From: Diplolepis rosae
Taxonomy: Eukaryota; Arthropoda; Insecta; Hymenoptera; Diplolepididae
Direction of reading: 5' to 3'
Length of the DNA stretch: 64,000 nucleotides
Assembly: GCA_030998225.1 (NCBI GenBank)
Contig: JAPYXD010000742.1
Location: forward strand, 4,030,001 to 4,094,000
Shown here: positions 34,565 to 45,734 of the stretch, one piece after another
Position numbering within the stretch: the first letter of the stretch is position 1
How the letters are laid out: the number at the start of each line of letters is the position of its first letter
Position numbers and translations under genes: made by a program
The notes under the pieces: model-generated
The model's database searches: none
Told to the model about the DNA's origin: nothing
What the model saw: only the letters and a program-made list of their open reading frames with translations

Positions 34565-34829
34565 TGTAGGGAAATACGTACTTTATTAATATATTGGGGG
34601 GAAATACGTCCAATGCATCCCTAACAACCCGGGGAAATCCCTTACCTTCCTACCTTCCTCCCACCAACAGATGCAGTCGCTTTTGAGGGAAGGGGGTGTA
34701 CCACTCAAAAAGGGGATCGTCTAAGAAAATACCTAGTTAGTAAGACACAGTTTGTAACCGACCATCCTTGAATAAACTTCTTAATACCAACAAGCCTCTT
34801 TTCCTTTTTATTTTGGCCCTCTGACTACA
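34565..34829 (+). repeat. Right LTR of gypsy-2
   Basis: 265 bp. It differs from the left LTR by an extra TTCCTACC-type 8-bp duplication, one G fewer in the G run, and two substitutions. A weak purine tract precedes it. Confidence 0.95.
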
Positions 34830-34833
34830 TATT

Positions 34834-35307
34834 GAACTATAATTTTATACGCAATAAATAATTGATTCTGATTGTTTAAAACATTTAAAAAGTCAAAATG
34901 AAAAAATTAACATAAATTCTAAGAGAATTTATCTGCCGGTTATATTCTCGGTAATATTCTCATTCTCGTTGCCGTTCTCAATGTAATATAACCGACTCAG
35001 AACTCTATCCGAATGATACTAGCAAACATGACCTACAAGTATATCTTTTGTACATCTGGTATAGCACTTGACCCTTTCAATCGACAAAAACAAAAATTTC
35101 AAACTAAAATCAAAGCGTAACCTAAAAAACACCTTTTAAGCAAATGATTTAGCATGTGACTGTTTTCCATTAAGAAATGTACTTTTCGGAACGAAAATGC
35201 AAAAAATAACCTAAAAATACATCTCCTGTATATAGACATGTAAGACTCAATACTACGTTAAAATGTCTTAACTTAACTTTATTCACCGCCATTGTAGTAG
35301 GTGTCTA
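34834..35307. other. AT-rich spacer
   Basis: No gene or RNA signal is recognised. Confidence 0.5.
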
Positions 35308-35451
35308 ACAAAGAGAGTTTTATTATTATTATTATTATTTGTAACTTTCAGACACAAATATTAATAATCACCAGGATGAACTATAACAAAGAGAGTTTTA
35401 TTATTATTATTTGTAACTTTCATAGTTCATCCTGGTGATTATTAATATTTG
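35308..35451. repeat. Direct repeat plus perfect 30-bp hairpin next to copia LTR
   Basis: The order is repeat R (35308-35350, AACAAAGAGAGTTTTATTATT...), arm 1 (35355-35384), repeat R' (35386-35421) and arm 2 (35422-35451). The arms are exact reverse complements over 30 bp (AATCACCAGGATGAAC inside). Arm 2 reaches two bases into the copia LTR. The pattern looks like template switching during repair. Confidence 0.85.
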
Positions 35452-35579
35452 TTAATTTAGAGGTAGGATCAATAAATAATTGTGTATCTCAGCTTTAATT
35501 GATATTGGAATAATAATACAGTATAAATATATTGTAAGTTACATGTGATTAATTTGATACATGTAGATACTTATTCTCA
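35450..35579 (-). repeat. Copia 3' LTR
   Basis: 130 bp with TG...CA ends (minus strand begins TGAGAATAAG). It is 96% identical to 55945-56074 by my count. Confidence 0.92.
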
Positions 35580-35690
35580 TCTATATTCCATAGCGAGATG
35601 CGTTCTTTCGTGGGCGACATGGCTGACTTCCTTCTTAGCACGCTCTCTATCCTCCCACTAGTTTATCGCTGCGCGCGCACACTCAGTTCG

Positions 35691-35744
<54 letters not shown>

Positions 35745-35899
35745 TACAACATACGCACCTCCTTAATTCTATGTTGTACATAATTTTGTATTCAGTTAAC
35801 TATTGTTCTGTTTACTAGTAATTCATCGCAAAAGTATAACAAAATAATAATTCCTTTAGTAATGAAACATAAATAATAATTCGCACTGAATTATAAAGT
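35580..35899 (-). other. Copia 3' untranslated region with (TA)n
   Basis: It contains a long TA microsatellite (about 35692-35741). A purine-rich GTGGGAGGATAGAGAG (minus strand) lies near 35650. A short plus-strand frame across it is an artefact of the repeat. Confidence 0.6.
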
Positions 35900-38800
35900 T
35901 TAGTCTTTCAAATTCAAAAGTAATCTCAACTTTTCAAACTTAATTTTACCTAACGCTTTCGTGAATATATCTGCTAAATTTTTTTCTGTATCTACTTTAA
36001 CAATATCAATTTCCTTTTTATCGTAACATTCATTTACAAAATGATAATGTATTTCAATGTATTTTGAACGTTTAGTCAAGTTTCCGAATTTTGCAATTAA
36101 CATAGTACCAGAATTGTCTTCATGAATTTTAATAGGAAAATCTATATCAATCTTTAAATCACTTAATAAACTTTTTATGAATTTAACTTCACTAACAGCT
36201 TCTGATAACGCTACATATTCCGCAGATGTTGACGATTTTGTCACACTATTTTGTTTCTTTGTTTTTCAGTAGATTACGTTTCCAAAAAATCTTATCACAA
36301 ATCCAGTTGTTGATTTCCTATCTTGTGAGTCACCAGCCCAATCTGCATCAACATAGCAGTCTAAAATTTCTGCTGTTAAATTTATTTTAAATTTTAACTT
36401 TGAATCTTTCGTTAAATATAAGTATTTCAATACTCTAAGTGCATATTTATAATGTGTATCATCATAACAATTTTGATATCTACTCAAATAGTTTATACTA
36501 TAAGTTATATCACATCTTGTACAAGTACTTATATAAAGTAATGCACCAATTAAGTTACGATATTTTAAATCACTTGATACTGATTGCGCGGGTTCTATAT
36601 TTAAGTTTTGTTTCATTGGTGTATTGTATAACTTACTATCTACTATTCTATAATGCTTTGCTAAAGATTCAATATATTCACTTTGATCTAAGGTCATTAT
36701 TTCATTTTTATAATTGTAAACAATGTTAATACCCAGATACGTTTTTACTTTACCCATATCTTTCATTGAAAATCTCTGTTGTAATTTAAATTTTATTGTA
36801 TTAATTTTTTCTTCATTCTTACCGCAAATAAGTAAATCATCCACAAACAAAATAATATATATATTCTCGCCATTTTGAGTTTCAAAAATATATAAACAAT
36901 AGTCGCTATTACTTCGCTGAAAATTCAAACTTATAATAAATTTGTCAAAACACTCATACCAAGCTCTCGGACTTTCACGCAAACCATACAATGCCTTCTC
37001 GAATTTGTACACTCTATCAGTTCCATCACTGTAGCCACTTGGTTGTTTTACATACACTTCTGATTTGATTTTTCCATTTAAGAACGCAGTTTCTACATCC
37101 ATTTGTCATATTAAATATTTATTTTGAACACAAAATGCTAACAATAATTTCAAAGTTTGTAATCGCGCAACTGGTGAATATATATCTTCAAGGATTTCCT
37201 TCTGATGGAAACCTCGCACAACTAATCTCGCTTTTTTCAAATTGTTTGCTTTGTTAGTAAACACCCATTTTACATCAATTACTTTATTTTCTTTCTGTCT
37301 ATTAACTAATTTCCAAGTGTTATTCTTGTTTATACAATCAATTTCTCTTTTCATTGCATTTTTCCATAAATCAGATTCGCTACTGCTCAACGCTTCATCA
37401 TATGTTCTAGGACTATTTTCACTCACGTAATTTACATAGATATAATAAACTTCACTATCTCCTAATCTATCAGGTTTTTTTCTTTCTCTATCCGACCTAC
37501 GTAATTCTGATTCTTGTTCATTGCAATCAACAAATTCCTCTTTATCAGTACTTGAATTTCTCCTTTTCTCTACTTTAGGACTCATTTTACCTTTCAGACT
37601 CTCTTTAGTTTTATTTTCAACTGTATCATTAAATATTGAGTTATCATCATTATATTCTAATTCACAATCCGATTCATCTTTTCCATCAAAGCCAACTAAA
37701 GTTTCATTTTCATTAACAAAATCTATATGTCTAGCAACTGTGATTTTATTATTCATCAAAATCCTATATCCCACATTTTCATAGCCTACTAATATTCCAA
37801 CGTCTGACTTGCGATCCCATTTCGAATTTCTTTTACTTTCTGGCGTCCTAACAAATACTTTGCAACCATACAATTTTAAATTTTCAATATTTGGTCTTTT
37901 ACCAAAAAATATTTCATACAGACTTTTATTTTCAACTGTGTTAGCAATTGTTCGATTTTTTAAATAACTAGCTGTTAAAACTACTTCAGGACAATATCTT
38001 ATATTTAAATTTGCATCTGCAAGTAAGCATCTTGCCGAGTCCATAATTGTACGATTAAAACGCTCTGCAGTGCCATTCAATTCATGCACATAAGGTGGAC
38101 ATTTATCCATAATAATTCCTTTTCCTCTTATCAAGTTAAATATGTCATTATGTAAATACTCCGTTCCATTATCGCATCTTAATATTTTTTCTTTTTGCCT
38201 GTGTAATTTTCAACTTTGTTTACGTAATCTAAAAGGCAAGTATAAACTTCATGTTTTGATTTGATCGTATAAACAATAGAACATTTACTGTAATCATCCA
38301 ATAAAGTTACAAAATATTTAGAACCATCATAACCAGTGTTATGATGTGGACCATTTACATCAGTGTGTACAATTTCTAAAATTTCTTTTGCTCTGCTTGT
38401 ATTATTTTCAAATGGTAAATTGTGCATTTTATTTTGAATACAAGTTCCGCATTTAAGATAAACGTTCTCTAAACTTTTCGGTAAACCATCAACTAAATTG
38501 TCTTTGCGCATCTTGTTTAAATAATTAAAGTTTAAATGTCCTAGCATGCTGTGGAATTTCTCTTTATCAGTAATTTTATTTGTATTATATGAATAAGATT
38601 TTTGTTTCAAAATATAACTTTCTAGAATATATAGACCATTTTCTTTTTTTGCTATGCCAATAACTTTACCAGTTCTATTGTAAATTACAGATTGATTTTG
38701 AATTGATACTATTTTGTACTTATCGGTTATTCTCGCATAACTTAATAAATTTCTATCCATCTCTTTGACTAAAAATACATTGGATACTGTGATTTCTCGT

Positions 38801-38916
38801 TCAACTCCATCTACGTATAAATACATCAAAACTTTTCCAACTTCAGTAACTTTTAAAGGTCTACCATCACCTACTTTAACAAAAACCGGTTTATCCAGTT
38901 TGCAATGTTCAACAAT
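35900..38916 (-). pseudogene. Copia pol: end of protease, integrase, RT, RNase H
   Basis: Read right to left. After the protease tail (DKPVFVKVGDGRPLKV, about 38900-38850) comes integrase with its HHCC finger (HSMLGHLNF...CGTCIQ) and the DDE triad: D in HTDVNGP, D in RCDNGTEY, E in NGTAERFNRT. A frameshift in an A-rich run near 38170 separates the first two acidic residues. RT follows with QMDVETAFLNG, YGLRESPRAWY and the catalytic FVDDLLI. RNase H ends with KSSTSAEYVALSEAV. In-frame stops lie at 37106-37108 and 36266-36268; the second sits where this family normally has Trp. All pieces from 38134 to 35900 share one frame. Confidence 0.92.
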
Positions 38917-39040
38917 AGTATATTACATCACAAGGGGCGAAACAGAGCGATTGCATGAGTGTGGAGTTTGCTGCCCGAGTGAAACGAGGGCTGCAATCAC
39001 ACGAAATGCTTTCACTGTGTTTTGTTTCGAGTAATGTATA
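38917..39040. mobile_element. Left half of a small element split by the CACTA-like insertion
   Basis: This segment lies between copia protease sequence and the CACAGTAA end of the large element. It forms a hairpin of its own (GGGGCGAAACAGAG near 38934; TGTTTTGTTTCGAGTAATGT near 39018). Its other half is 54464-54590. AATAGTATATTAC at its outer end is also found at 43887. Confidence 0.6.
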
Positions 39041-39080
39041 CACAGTAAGAAATGAAAAGAAATTTACAATTTGTCGTTTG
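39041..39080 (+). repeat. Left terminus of the CACTA-like element
   Basis: CACAGTAAGAAATGAAAAGA, then AATTTACAA. It pairs with the right terminus, whose reverse complement starts CACAGTAAAAAATAAATTAT. Confidence 0.8.
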
Positions 39081-40739
39081 AAAGTTACCGTTTCTAGTGT
39101 GGTAATTTTACCACGTTGAGCGAGGGATAATTACCACTTTTCAGATAATAAAATGGCAAGGACTTGTGATTTCAACAGTTTTAGTATGGATATGTTACGT
39201 GGCGCTGTAGTATTACCATTTGGAGTAGTAAATATACAACGTCCAACGTAGGTAATAATCCTACCAACGTTCATCGCGGTTAATTCACTGAGTTTGGTAA
39301 CATTACAACAGTCAACAAAAATCCTGTTTAAAAATGTAACCTTCAATTTTGAATCAGGAACTTTTCGTTCTTGAGAAATATTACAAAATGAACGTAGTAA
39401 AAAACAGTATTTGAATTTCAAATTCTCCATTTTATGTGAAATTGTATGAAAAAAGTGGAAAATTACATTTTGACGTAAAATTAATAAAATAGAGTGAAAT
39501 TCAATCCCTGTGTGAAAGTCCGTTTTGAAAATGTACTTTTCCAATATATTTAGGTAAAATTACTTTAAAAAAATAGTAATGATCAGAATTAAAAATTTAA
39601 ATTTAAATATTCTATATATATATACCCCTATTGCATTATTAATAATAAAGATCCAATAATAAAAACTATATCTTTTTAATTACGAATGTGATGCCGCAAA
39701 ACGAAATTTCACCCATTTTACAGTTGTTTTGAGTAACGTGCGCATGCAGTGCTGTGCGGGCGTTCGCGCATATTTGCTAATGGTGCATACATGCTGACAT
39801 ATGTCAAGTCATACGTGCCATACAGGCATTATGCATACAGGAAAATTGTCGGTCTCTTTCTCTGTTGTATGTTACCATGGTAACCTGAATCATCAGAAGT
39901 GTAATTCCTCCATAACGCGTCTTCTTAATAAAAAGCATAAAGGTAAGTTTAATTAATTATAATTTATTGTAATTTTAACCAAGGTGTGTGCCCAGGAAAC
40001 TGAAAACGATTTTCCCCATTTCATTCGTAATATAGCTTTACTGTGAATTTGTGTAAATATCCTATGTATAATGAGAATTCTCAGATTGCCAAACGTTGAT
40101 TGATTAAGGCGACCGGTGAATCGTCGAAACTATTATTTTACGTTTCACTGAAAATTTAGAAAACAGAAGTTTGATAACAAATTGTTTTATCATTAGGGCT
40201 TTCAGTTTCAAATAATTTTACAATTTTTTACTCTTAACCTATGAACGTTTTTTTTGGCACAGTTAACCTATAAACTTGAATCACTCGCGTCCGAGGTACC
40301 GGTGTTTAATCATTTTCCGTTTCCTTTGGATGTTATGTACTATGTGACACTGAAATAACCGGTAATTGAAATAATAATAAAAAATTTTTAACCGGAAAAT
40401 TAGACATAATTTTGAAATAATAATGAAAATTTAAAGAATTGATTCTCCGATAATGTAGGCAGTGGCAGAAATTTCAAACTCAACTAATTAATTTGAAATA
40501 ATGAAAATGTAAGAGAATTGAATTCCTTGTTTTAAATTTCAAGTGTTCATGAAAACTTTGAAGAATAATCAAAAACTTTCAACTCTTCATGGTTGCATAG
40601 TTTTTAAGTAGAAATCTTGAAAATGTAATTAATAGAAATTGGCGAGAAAATTGTAGCGTTGGAAACTTATTAATATAAAATTAAATCTGTTAAAATTTTT
40701 GTCAATAAATAAATTGGAATTGAACAATTTTTTAATATT
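39081..40739 (+). other. Left subterminal region of the CACTA-like element
   Basis: It contains subterminal repeats (GTAGGTAATAATCCTACCAA at 39250; GGTAATTTTACCACGTTGAG near 39100), likely transposase binding sites by analogy with other CACTA elements. No supported gene; the minus frame 39131-39544 is open across the repeats and is probably fortuitous. Confidence 0.55.
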
Positions 40740-41244
40740 CAAACTTTCAAGAGGTAGCAGAACTTGTAGAATGTACTGTATATAATATAAATACGTTTAC
40801 GTTTATAAATATAATCATGGACTTGAAGTTCTGAACGTTGAAATAAACGAAATTTTTATCTAAATGACTTAAACTCAAAATAATCCTCAAATATTGATTC
40901 ATTTGTAAAAAAAGTAATTTATTGTTTAAAAACTCTAAAATACCCTATTGAAAAAATCCTCGAGAAAATCCCATAGAGATATTACAGATAGAGTCAAGCC
41001 AGCCTGAAATCTGTCAGCTCGGGCGAGAGAGAGTGATTCGGAGGGTTAGGCCATCTCTCTCTAACCGCGCATGCGTAGACAAAGACGGGAAAAACCTTCC
41101 ATCGTTTGTTAGTGTTCGGTATCCAGGTTTTGACGTTTGGTAGTCAAAATTTAAAAAGTTATTAAGGTTTTAAAGTTGGGGTGCTAACTTCACGGTAGCA
41201 CACCACTTTTTGGAATTTCTGAATAAAAATTGTTGCAATCGTTT

Positions 41245-41416
41245 ATTATGGTACATTTATACCTCTGTCCGCCTGACCGGTGCGGACAAAAAATACACGA
41301 GAGCAAAAAAGACAGACGTTTTCAATTTGTCTAATTTTACACCGTCTGTCTCCTTTAATCTTATGTATTTTCTGTCCGCACCAGTCAGGCAGACAGAGGT
41401 ATAAATGCACTGTTAG
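41245..41416. mobile_element. 172-bp MITE inside the left palindrome arm
   Basis: Inverted ends (CATTTATACCTCTGTC at 41254 and its complement ending at 41407, continuing into GGTGCGGAC) enclose a short interior. TCGTTT flanks both sides (41239-41244 and 41417-41422). The matching place in the right arm (about 45155-45165) lacks it and gives the empty site. Confidence 0.85.
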
Positions 41417-43616
41417 TCGTTTGTTAATGTTTGGTAGTCAGGTTTTAACTTTTGTTAGTTAGAATTAAAAAACCTATTAAAATTTTAAAGTTGGTTGCTA
41501 ACTTCACGGTGGTACACCATTTTAATATTTTTCAAAAATTCCTTTTGGAATACTTTTATGTTCGTTTGCTGATGTTTGGTCCTCAGGTTTTGGCGTTTAG
41601 TAGTCAAAACTTTAGAAAATATTTAACTTTTAAGAGTGTAAAAATCAACGGGAAATATCATGAACAACTGTTTTACCGCGCAGCTGTTACTGCCTCCAGC
41701 ACACGTAAGACAAGCGTGAAATTTAAATTAAAAAAAAGCTTCATATCACTCGAAAAACTATTTGGTGTTATAATTATCCATAACTGTTGTAGGTTTTCTT
41801 ATTTTTAAATTTAATAGAGTATAAATCTGTAATAATCGTAGAAAAATGTTTTCTTACTGCAAAGGTAAATTAATCTTTTCAATACTTTTCGATTTATTTA
41901 TATACATTCAATTTAGCTATTTTTCTAAAAATCAATTTTTCGACCAAAATAACCACATTGATTTTTGTTTACAGAATTGTTAATTATGAAGTTCTTAATA
42001 ATTATTTATCAGCATTTACAAAATTCTTAGCGATTTAATTTTCGCCTACTTTTTCGTCTCTAAACTTCAATCAGACTGATACGTTAAAAAATCGTTTTTC
42101 TAGAATTTTTTTTTGTTTTAATACGCCTTGTCTATTAAAGGGCATAGCCGGGTTTCCATGTGAAATCGGCCTTAAAACCAAATCAAATTTCGCATCGAGC
42201 ATATGGAAGGGGTTGAGAAAGAGATGATCTTGCCAAATTTTCAGATCATTATCCGCCATTCTGAATAAGTAAAGGCGGATATTACAATTTTCGTTTTTCG
42301 CTTTTCTTAGCTATAAAAATCGTAGGAAAATTTTTAAAAAATCAGGGTTGTTTTTTCCAATAGAAGATACATTTTTGAAGTTTTTCATATTTTTTTTATG
42401 CATAATGCGCGATAAAAAAAATTGCCGAAAATTTTGCACGCAGTTTTATTTGTTTGAGTTGCGCGACTACTCTTTTGAATTATGCTATTCATTAGTTACC
42501 TATTGATAATTAAAACAGAATTTTTGCAGATTTTTGCAAGTTGTAGGCGTGGGTAAAAAAAATAAAAACCGTCAAAATACGCATTCCTCAAACATCTTAC
42601 TATTAAAGCACATTTTATAATAATAGTAGACTAATGGAAAAAAAACATTTATTTGGTAATCAACCTCTAACAGGGTGTACTGCTGAAATTTTTGCAAAAT
42701 ATTTTGCAAATTCTTTTTGACGCGAAAAATCGAAATTTTTACTTGCATTCTGCACAAATGGTTGACTGTGATTATTCGCTAGTAGAAAGAATGTTGCGAA
42801 AATATTTTGCAAAAATTTCAGCAGTACACCCTGTTAGAGGTTGATTACCAAATAAATGTTTTTTTTTCCATTAGTCTACTATTATTATAAAATGTGCTTT
42901 AATAGTAAGATGTTTGAGGAATGCGTATTTTGACGGTTTTTATTTTTTTTACCCACGCCTACAACTTGCAAAAATCTGCAAAAATTCTGTTTTAATTATC
43001 AATAGGTAACTAATGAATAGCATAATTCAAAAGAGTAGTCGCGCAACTCAAATAAATAAAACTGCGTGCAAAATTTTCGGCAATTTTTTTTATCGCGCAT
43101 TATGCATAAAAAAAAATATGGAAAACTTCAAAAATGTATCTTCTATTGGAAAAAACAACCCTGATTTTTTAAAAATTTTCCTACGATTTTTATAGCTAAG
43201 AAAAGCGAAAAACGAAAATTGTAAAATCCGCCTTTACTTATTCAGAATGGCGGATAATGATCTGAAAATTTGGCAAGATCATCTCTTTCTCAACCCCTTC
43301 CATATGCTCGATGCGAAATTTGATTTGGTTTTAAGGCCGATTTCACATGGAAACCCGGCTATGCCCTTTAATAGACAAGGCGTATTAAAACAAAAAAAAA
43401 TTCTAGAAAAACGATTTTTTAACGTATCAGTCTGATTGAAGTTTAGAGACGAAAAAGTAGGCGAAAATTAAATCGCTAAGAATTTCGTAAATGCTGATAA
43501 ATAATTATTAAGAACTTCATAATTAATAATTTTGTAAACAAAAATCAATGTGGTTATTTTGGTCGAAAAATTGATTTTTAGAAAAATAGCTAAATTGAAT
43601 GTATATAAATAAATCG

Positions 43617-44762
43617 TTAATACCAATTATATTTATTGTGATCGAAAGGTTTGTGTTATCATTTGTTACCACTTGAATAATTCTTAGCAATTTAAGTATA
43701 AAAAATACAAAGAAAAATATAAAAATAAAGATATTTTCCTGTTTGAAAAACAGAATAATCTATTCATCTGACTTTAGCAAGTGTTTTATATAAGTGTCAA
43801 AGTAGGATGAATTAACAATTTTTCTGTCTGAGAGAAAGTGAATAATTGTCCAGATTAGATTTGAAAGATTCTAATTGCTTACATAATAGTATATTACGTG
43901 CCTAGGCGCACAATGAGGGTTATTGCGTGACGAGCGACAATGCTCGCAGGAGATTGGAGCCAAGGCGTAGTCCAGGCGTAGGTGAGGCGTAGTCGAGGTG
44001 TAGCCGTCGCGTAGTTGAGGTAAAGCCGAGACAAAGCCGAGACGAAGCCGAGGCGCGATCAGTCCTGCGAGCATTGTCACGAGTCTCGTAATTTCCCGAA
44101 TTATGTGCATTGGCACTTATTCTATTTTATGTGACTTCGGTGCGTATACGAGTTTTTATGCGTACACTCGAATCTAATCTAGTATTGTAGTTGTTTGCGG
44201 CGCTAGTCATTACACTTGATATGTCACGACTAGTCCCGGCCATTTTGATTTTATCGATCTTGTGTAGTAGTAATGCATTTTAGTAGACGCATGCGCAGTT
44301 CAAATGTACAAGGCTTTGCCAGTAAGATGCTAACGCTGTACGAAGAAGAAGAAGATTGTGCTCCGTTGCATGGCCATAGGCGCATGTGCAGTTCAATTTT
44401 TACATTTCATTCCTCTGCAGCGCAATATACTACATTGCGCTACTGTTAACTGTAGCGAAAAAACGAGTTTGCGCGCCGGTGGCACATAAAATTAATTTTA
44501 TCTAAGTATCCAACTTTAAATATTTATTATTACATCAAAATTCTTAGCTTGAAAATTTGAATTATGATTTTATGAAGGAAAAAAATCAATTATAGCATCG
44601 GATGAAGAAAATTTTCGGTGGATAAAATACAGATGAAAAAAGGTGAATGGAATTGAAATGTACCAATGATAATAATTCTATTTTATAATTTTATAAAATA
44701 TGTTCTATAAATGTAATTTGAACTTGTGTACAATATTCAAACGTAACATATCATTTAATGGC
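43617..44762. mobile_element. 1.15-kb insertion inside the right palindrome arm
   Basis: The right arm breaks at AAATCG (43611-43616) and resumes with AAATCG (44763-44768); the left arm is continuous here (about 41890). The insertion therefore has a 6-bp duplication. It has no clear inverted ends and no ORF. Inside lies a GC-rich minisatellite and a segment starting AATAGTATATTACGTG (43887) that resembles the outer end of the element at 38917. Confidence 0.75.
43930..44085. repeat. GC-rich minisatellite inside a hairpin
   Basis: Degenerate units of 11-12 bp (GAGGCGTAGTC and AGCCGAGAC(A/G)A types) run from about 43965 to 44055. They are bracketed by an inverted pair, GACAATGCTCGCAGGAG at 43936 and TCCTGCGAGCATTGTC at about 44064. 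Confidence 0.75.
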
Positions 44763-45734
44763 AAATCGAAAAGTATTGAAAAGATTAATTTACCTTTGCA
44801 GTAAGAAAAATTTTTTCTACGATTATTACAGAATTATACACTATTATATTTCAAAATTAGAAAACCTACAACAGTTATGGATAATTATAACACCAAATAA
44901 TTTTTCGAGTGATATGAAGCTTTTTTAATTAAAGTTTCGCGCTTGTCTTACGTGCTCTAGAGGCAGGAACAGCTGCGCGGTAAAACAGTTGTTCATGATA
45001 TTTCCGGTTGATTTTTACACTCTTAAAAGTTAAATATTTTCTAAAGTTTTGAAAAATATTAAAATGGTGTACCACCGTGAAGTTAGCACCCCAACTTTAA
45101 AACTTTAATAATTTTTTTAATTTTGACTACCAAACGTTAAAACCTGACTACCAAACATTAACAAACGATTGCAACCATTTTTATTCAGAAATTCCAAAAA
45201 GTGGTGTGCTACCGTGAAGTTAGCACCCCAACTTTAAAACCTTGATAACTTTTTTAATTTTGACCACCAAACGCCAAAACCTGAATACCAAACACTAATA
45301 AACGACTAACAAACGATTCCATATAATAAAATCGGAAAATATTATAGTCGGTGTGCTAACTTCACGGGCATATAATATCTCTATGGGAAATCCTCGTGTT
45401 ATTTTTGGACGAGGAAATTCGCGAGGATTTTCAAATTCCTCGAGGTATTTCGCGAGGATTAATTCTCGGACTCGCGGATTTTTTCAATAGGATGTTTATT
45501 TTTACTTGGAGCTGAAAAAATATTTCAAGAATAATTGAAGTTGAGAAAAAATACTTCGTTCATTTGAACGCTCAGAACTTCAAGCACATAATATAATCTA
45601 CATTTATATATAAATTTATAAATATAAATACCTCCCGTTTTCAGTATAATAATCGTGGATACAGATGCTGAGGAAACTTATTTTTACAACAACTAATTCA
45701 GACGTACGCAAACCTTCCCACCTATTCCTCATTC

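Larger units (their letters stand above)
31004..34829 (+). mobile_element. Young Ty3/gypsy-type LTR element with SAP-domain gag (gypsy-2)
   Basis: Two LTRs of 258 and 265 bp (TGTAGGG...ACTACA) enclose 3.3 kb. TATT flanks both sides (31000-31003 and 34830-34833), a 4-bp target duplication. The LTRs differ by two substitutions, a one-base G-run indel and an 8-bp duplication, so the insertion is recent. The interior holds gag, protease, RT and RNase H but no integrase; the deletion lies between RNase H and the right LTR. It would need an integrase from a related copy to move. Confidence 0.95.
40740..45660. repeat. Giant imperfect palindrome (about 2 kb per arm)
   Basis: The left arm runs 40740 to about 42722; the right arm runs about 42790 to 45660, interrupted by a 1.15-kb insertion. 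The inner arms (about 41880-42722 and 42790-43616) are nearly identical: the same 62-codon frame occurs on the minus strand at 42071-42259 and on the plus strand at 43247-43435 with identical translation. Outer blocks diverge more (GGTGCTAACTTCACGGT at 41179 versus ACCGTGAAGTTAGCACCCC at 45211; ATCTCTATGGGA near 45379 versus its complement near 40970). A transcript across it would fold into a long double-stranded hairpin. The 62-codon frame is not supported as a gene. Confidence 0.88.

Noticed and set aside
35598..35783. Membrane protein with repeated Ile-Tyr
   Set aside because: It is the translation of a (TA)n microsatellite in the copia 3' untranslated region.
42071..43435. A conserved 62-aa gene present twice
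   Set aside because: The two identical frames are mirror images in palindrome arms; identity comes from the DNA repeat, and there is no family match or codon-level selection to see.
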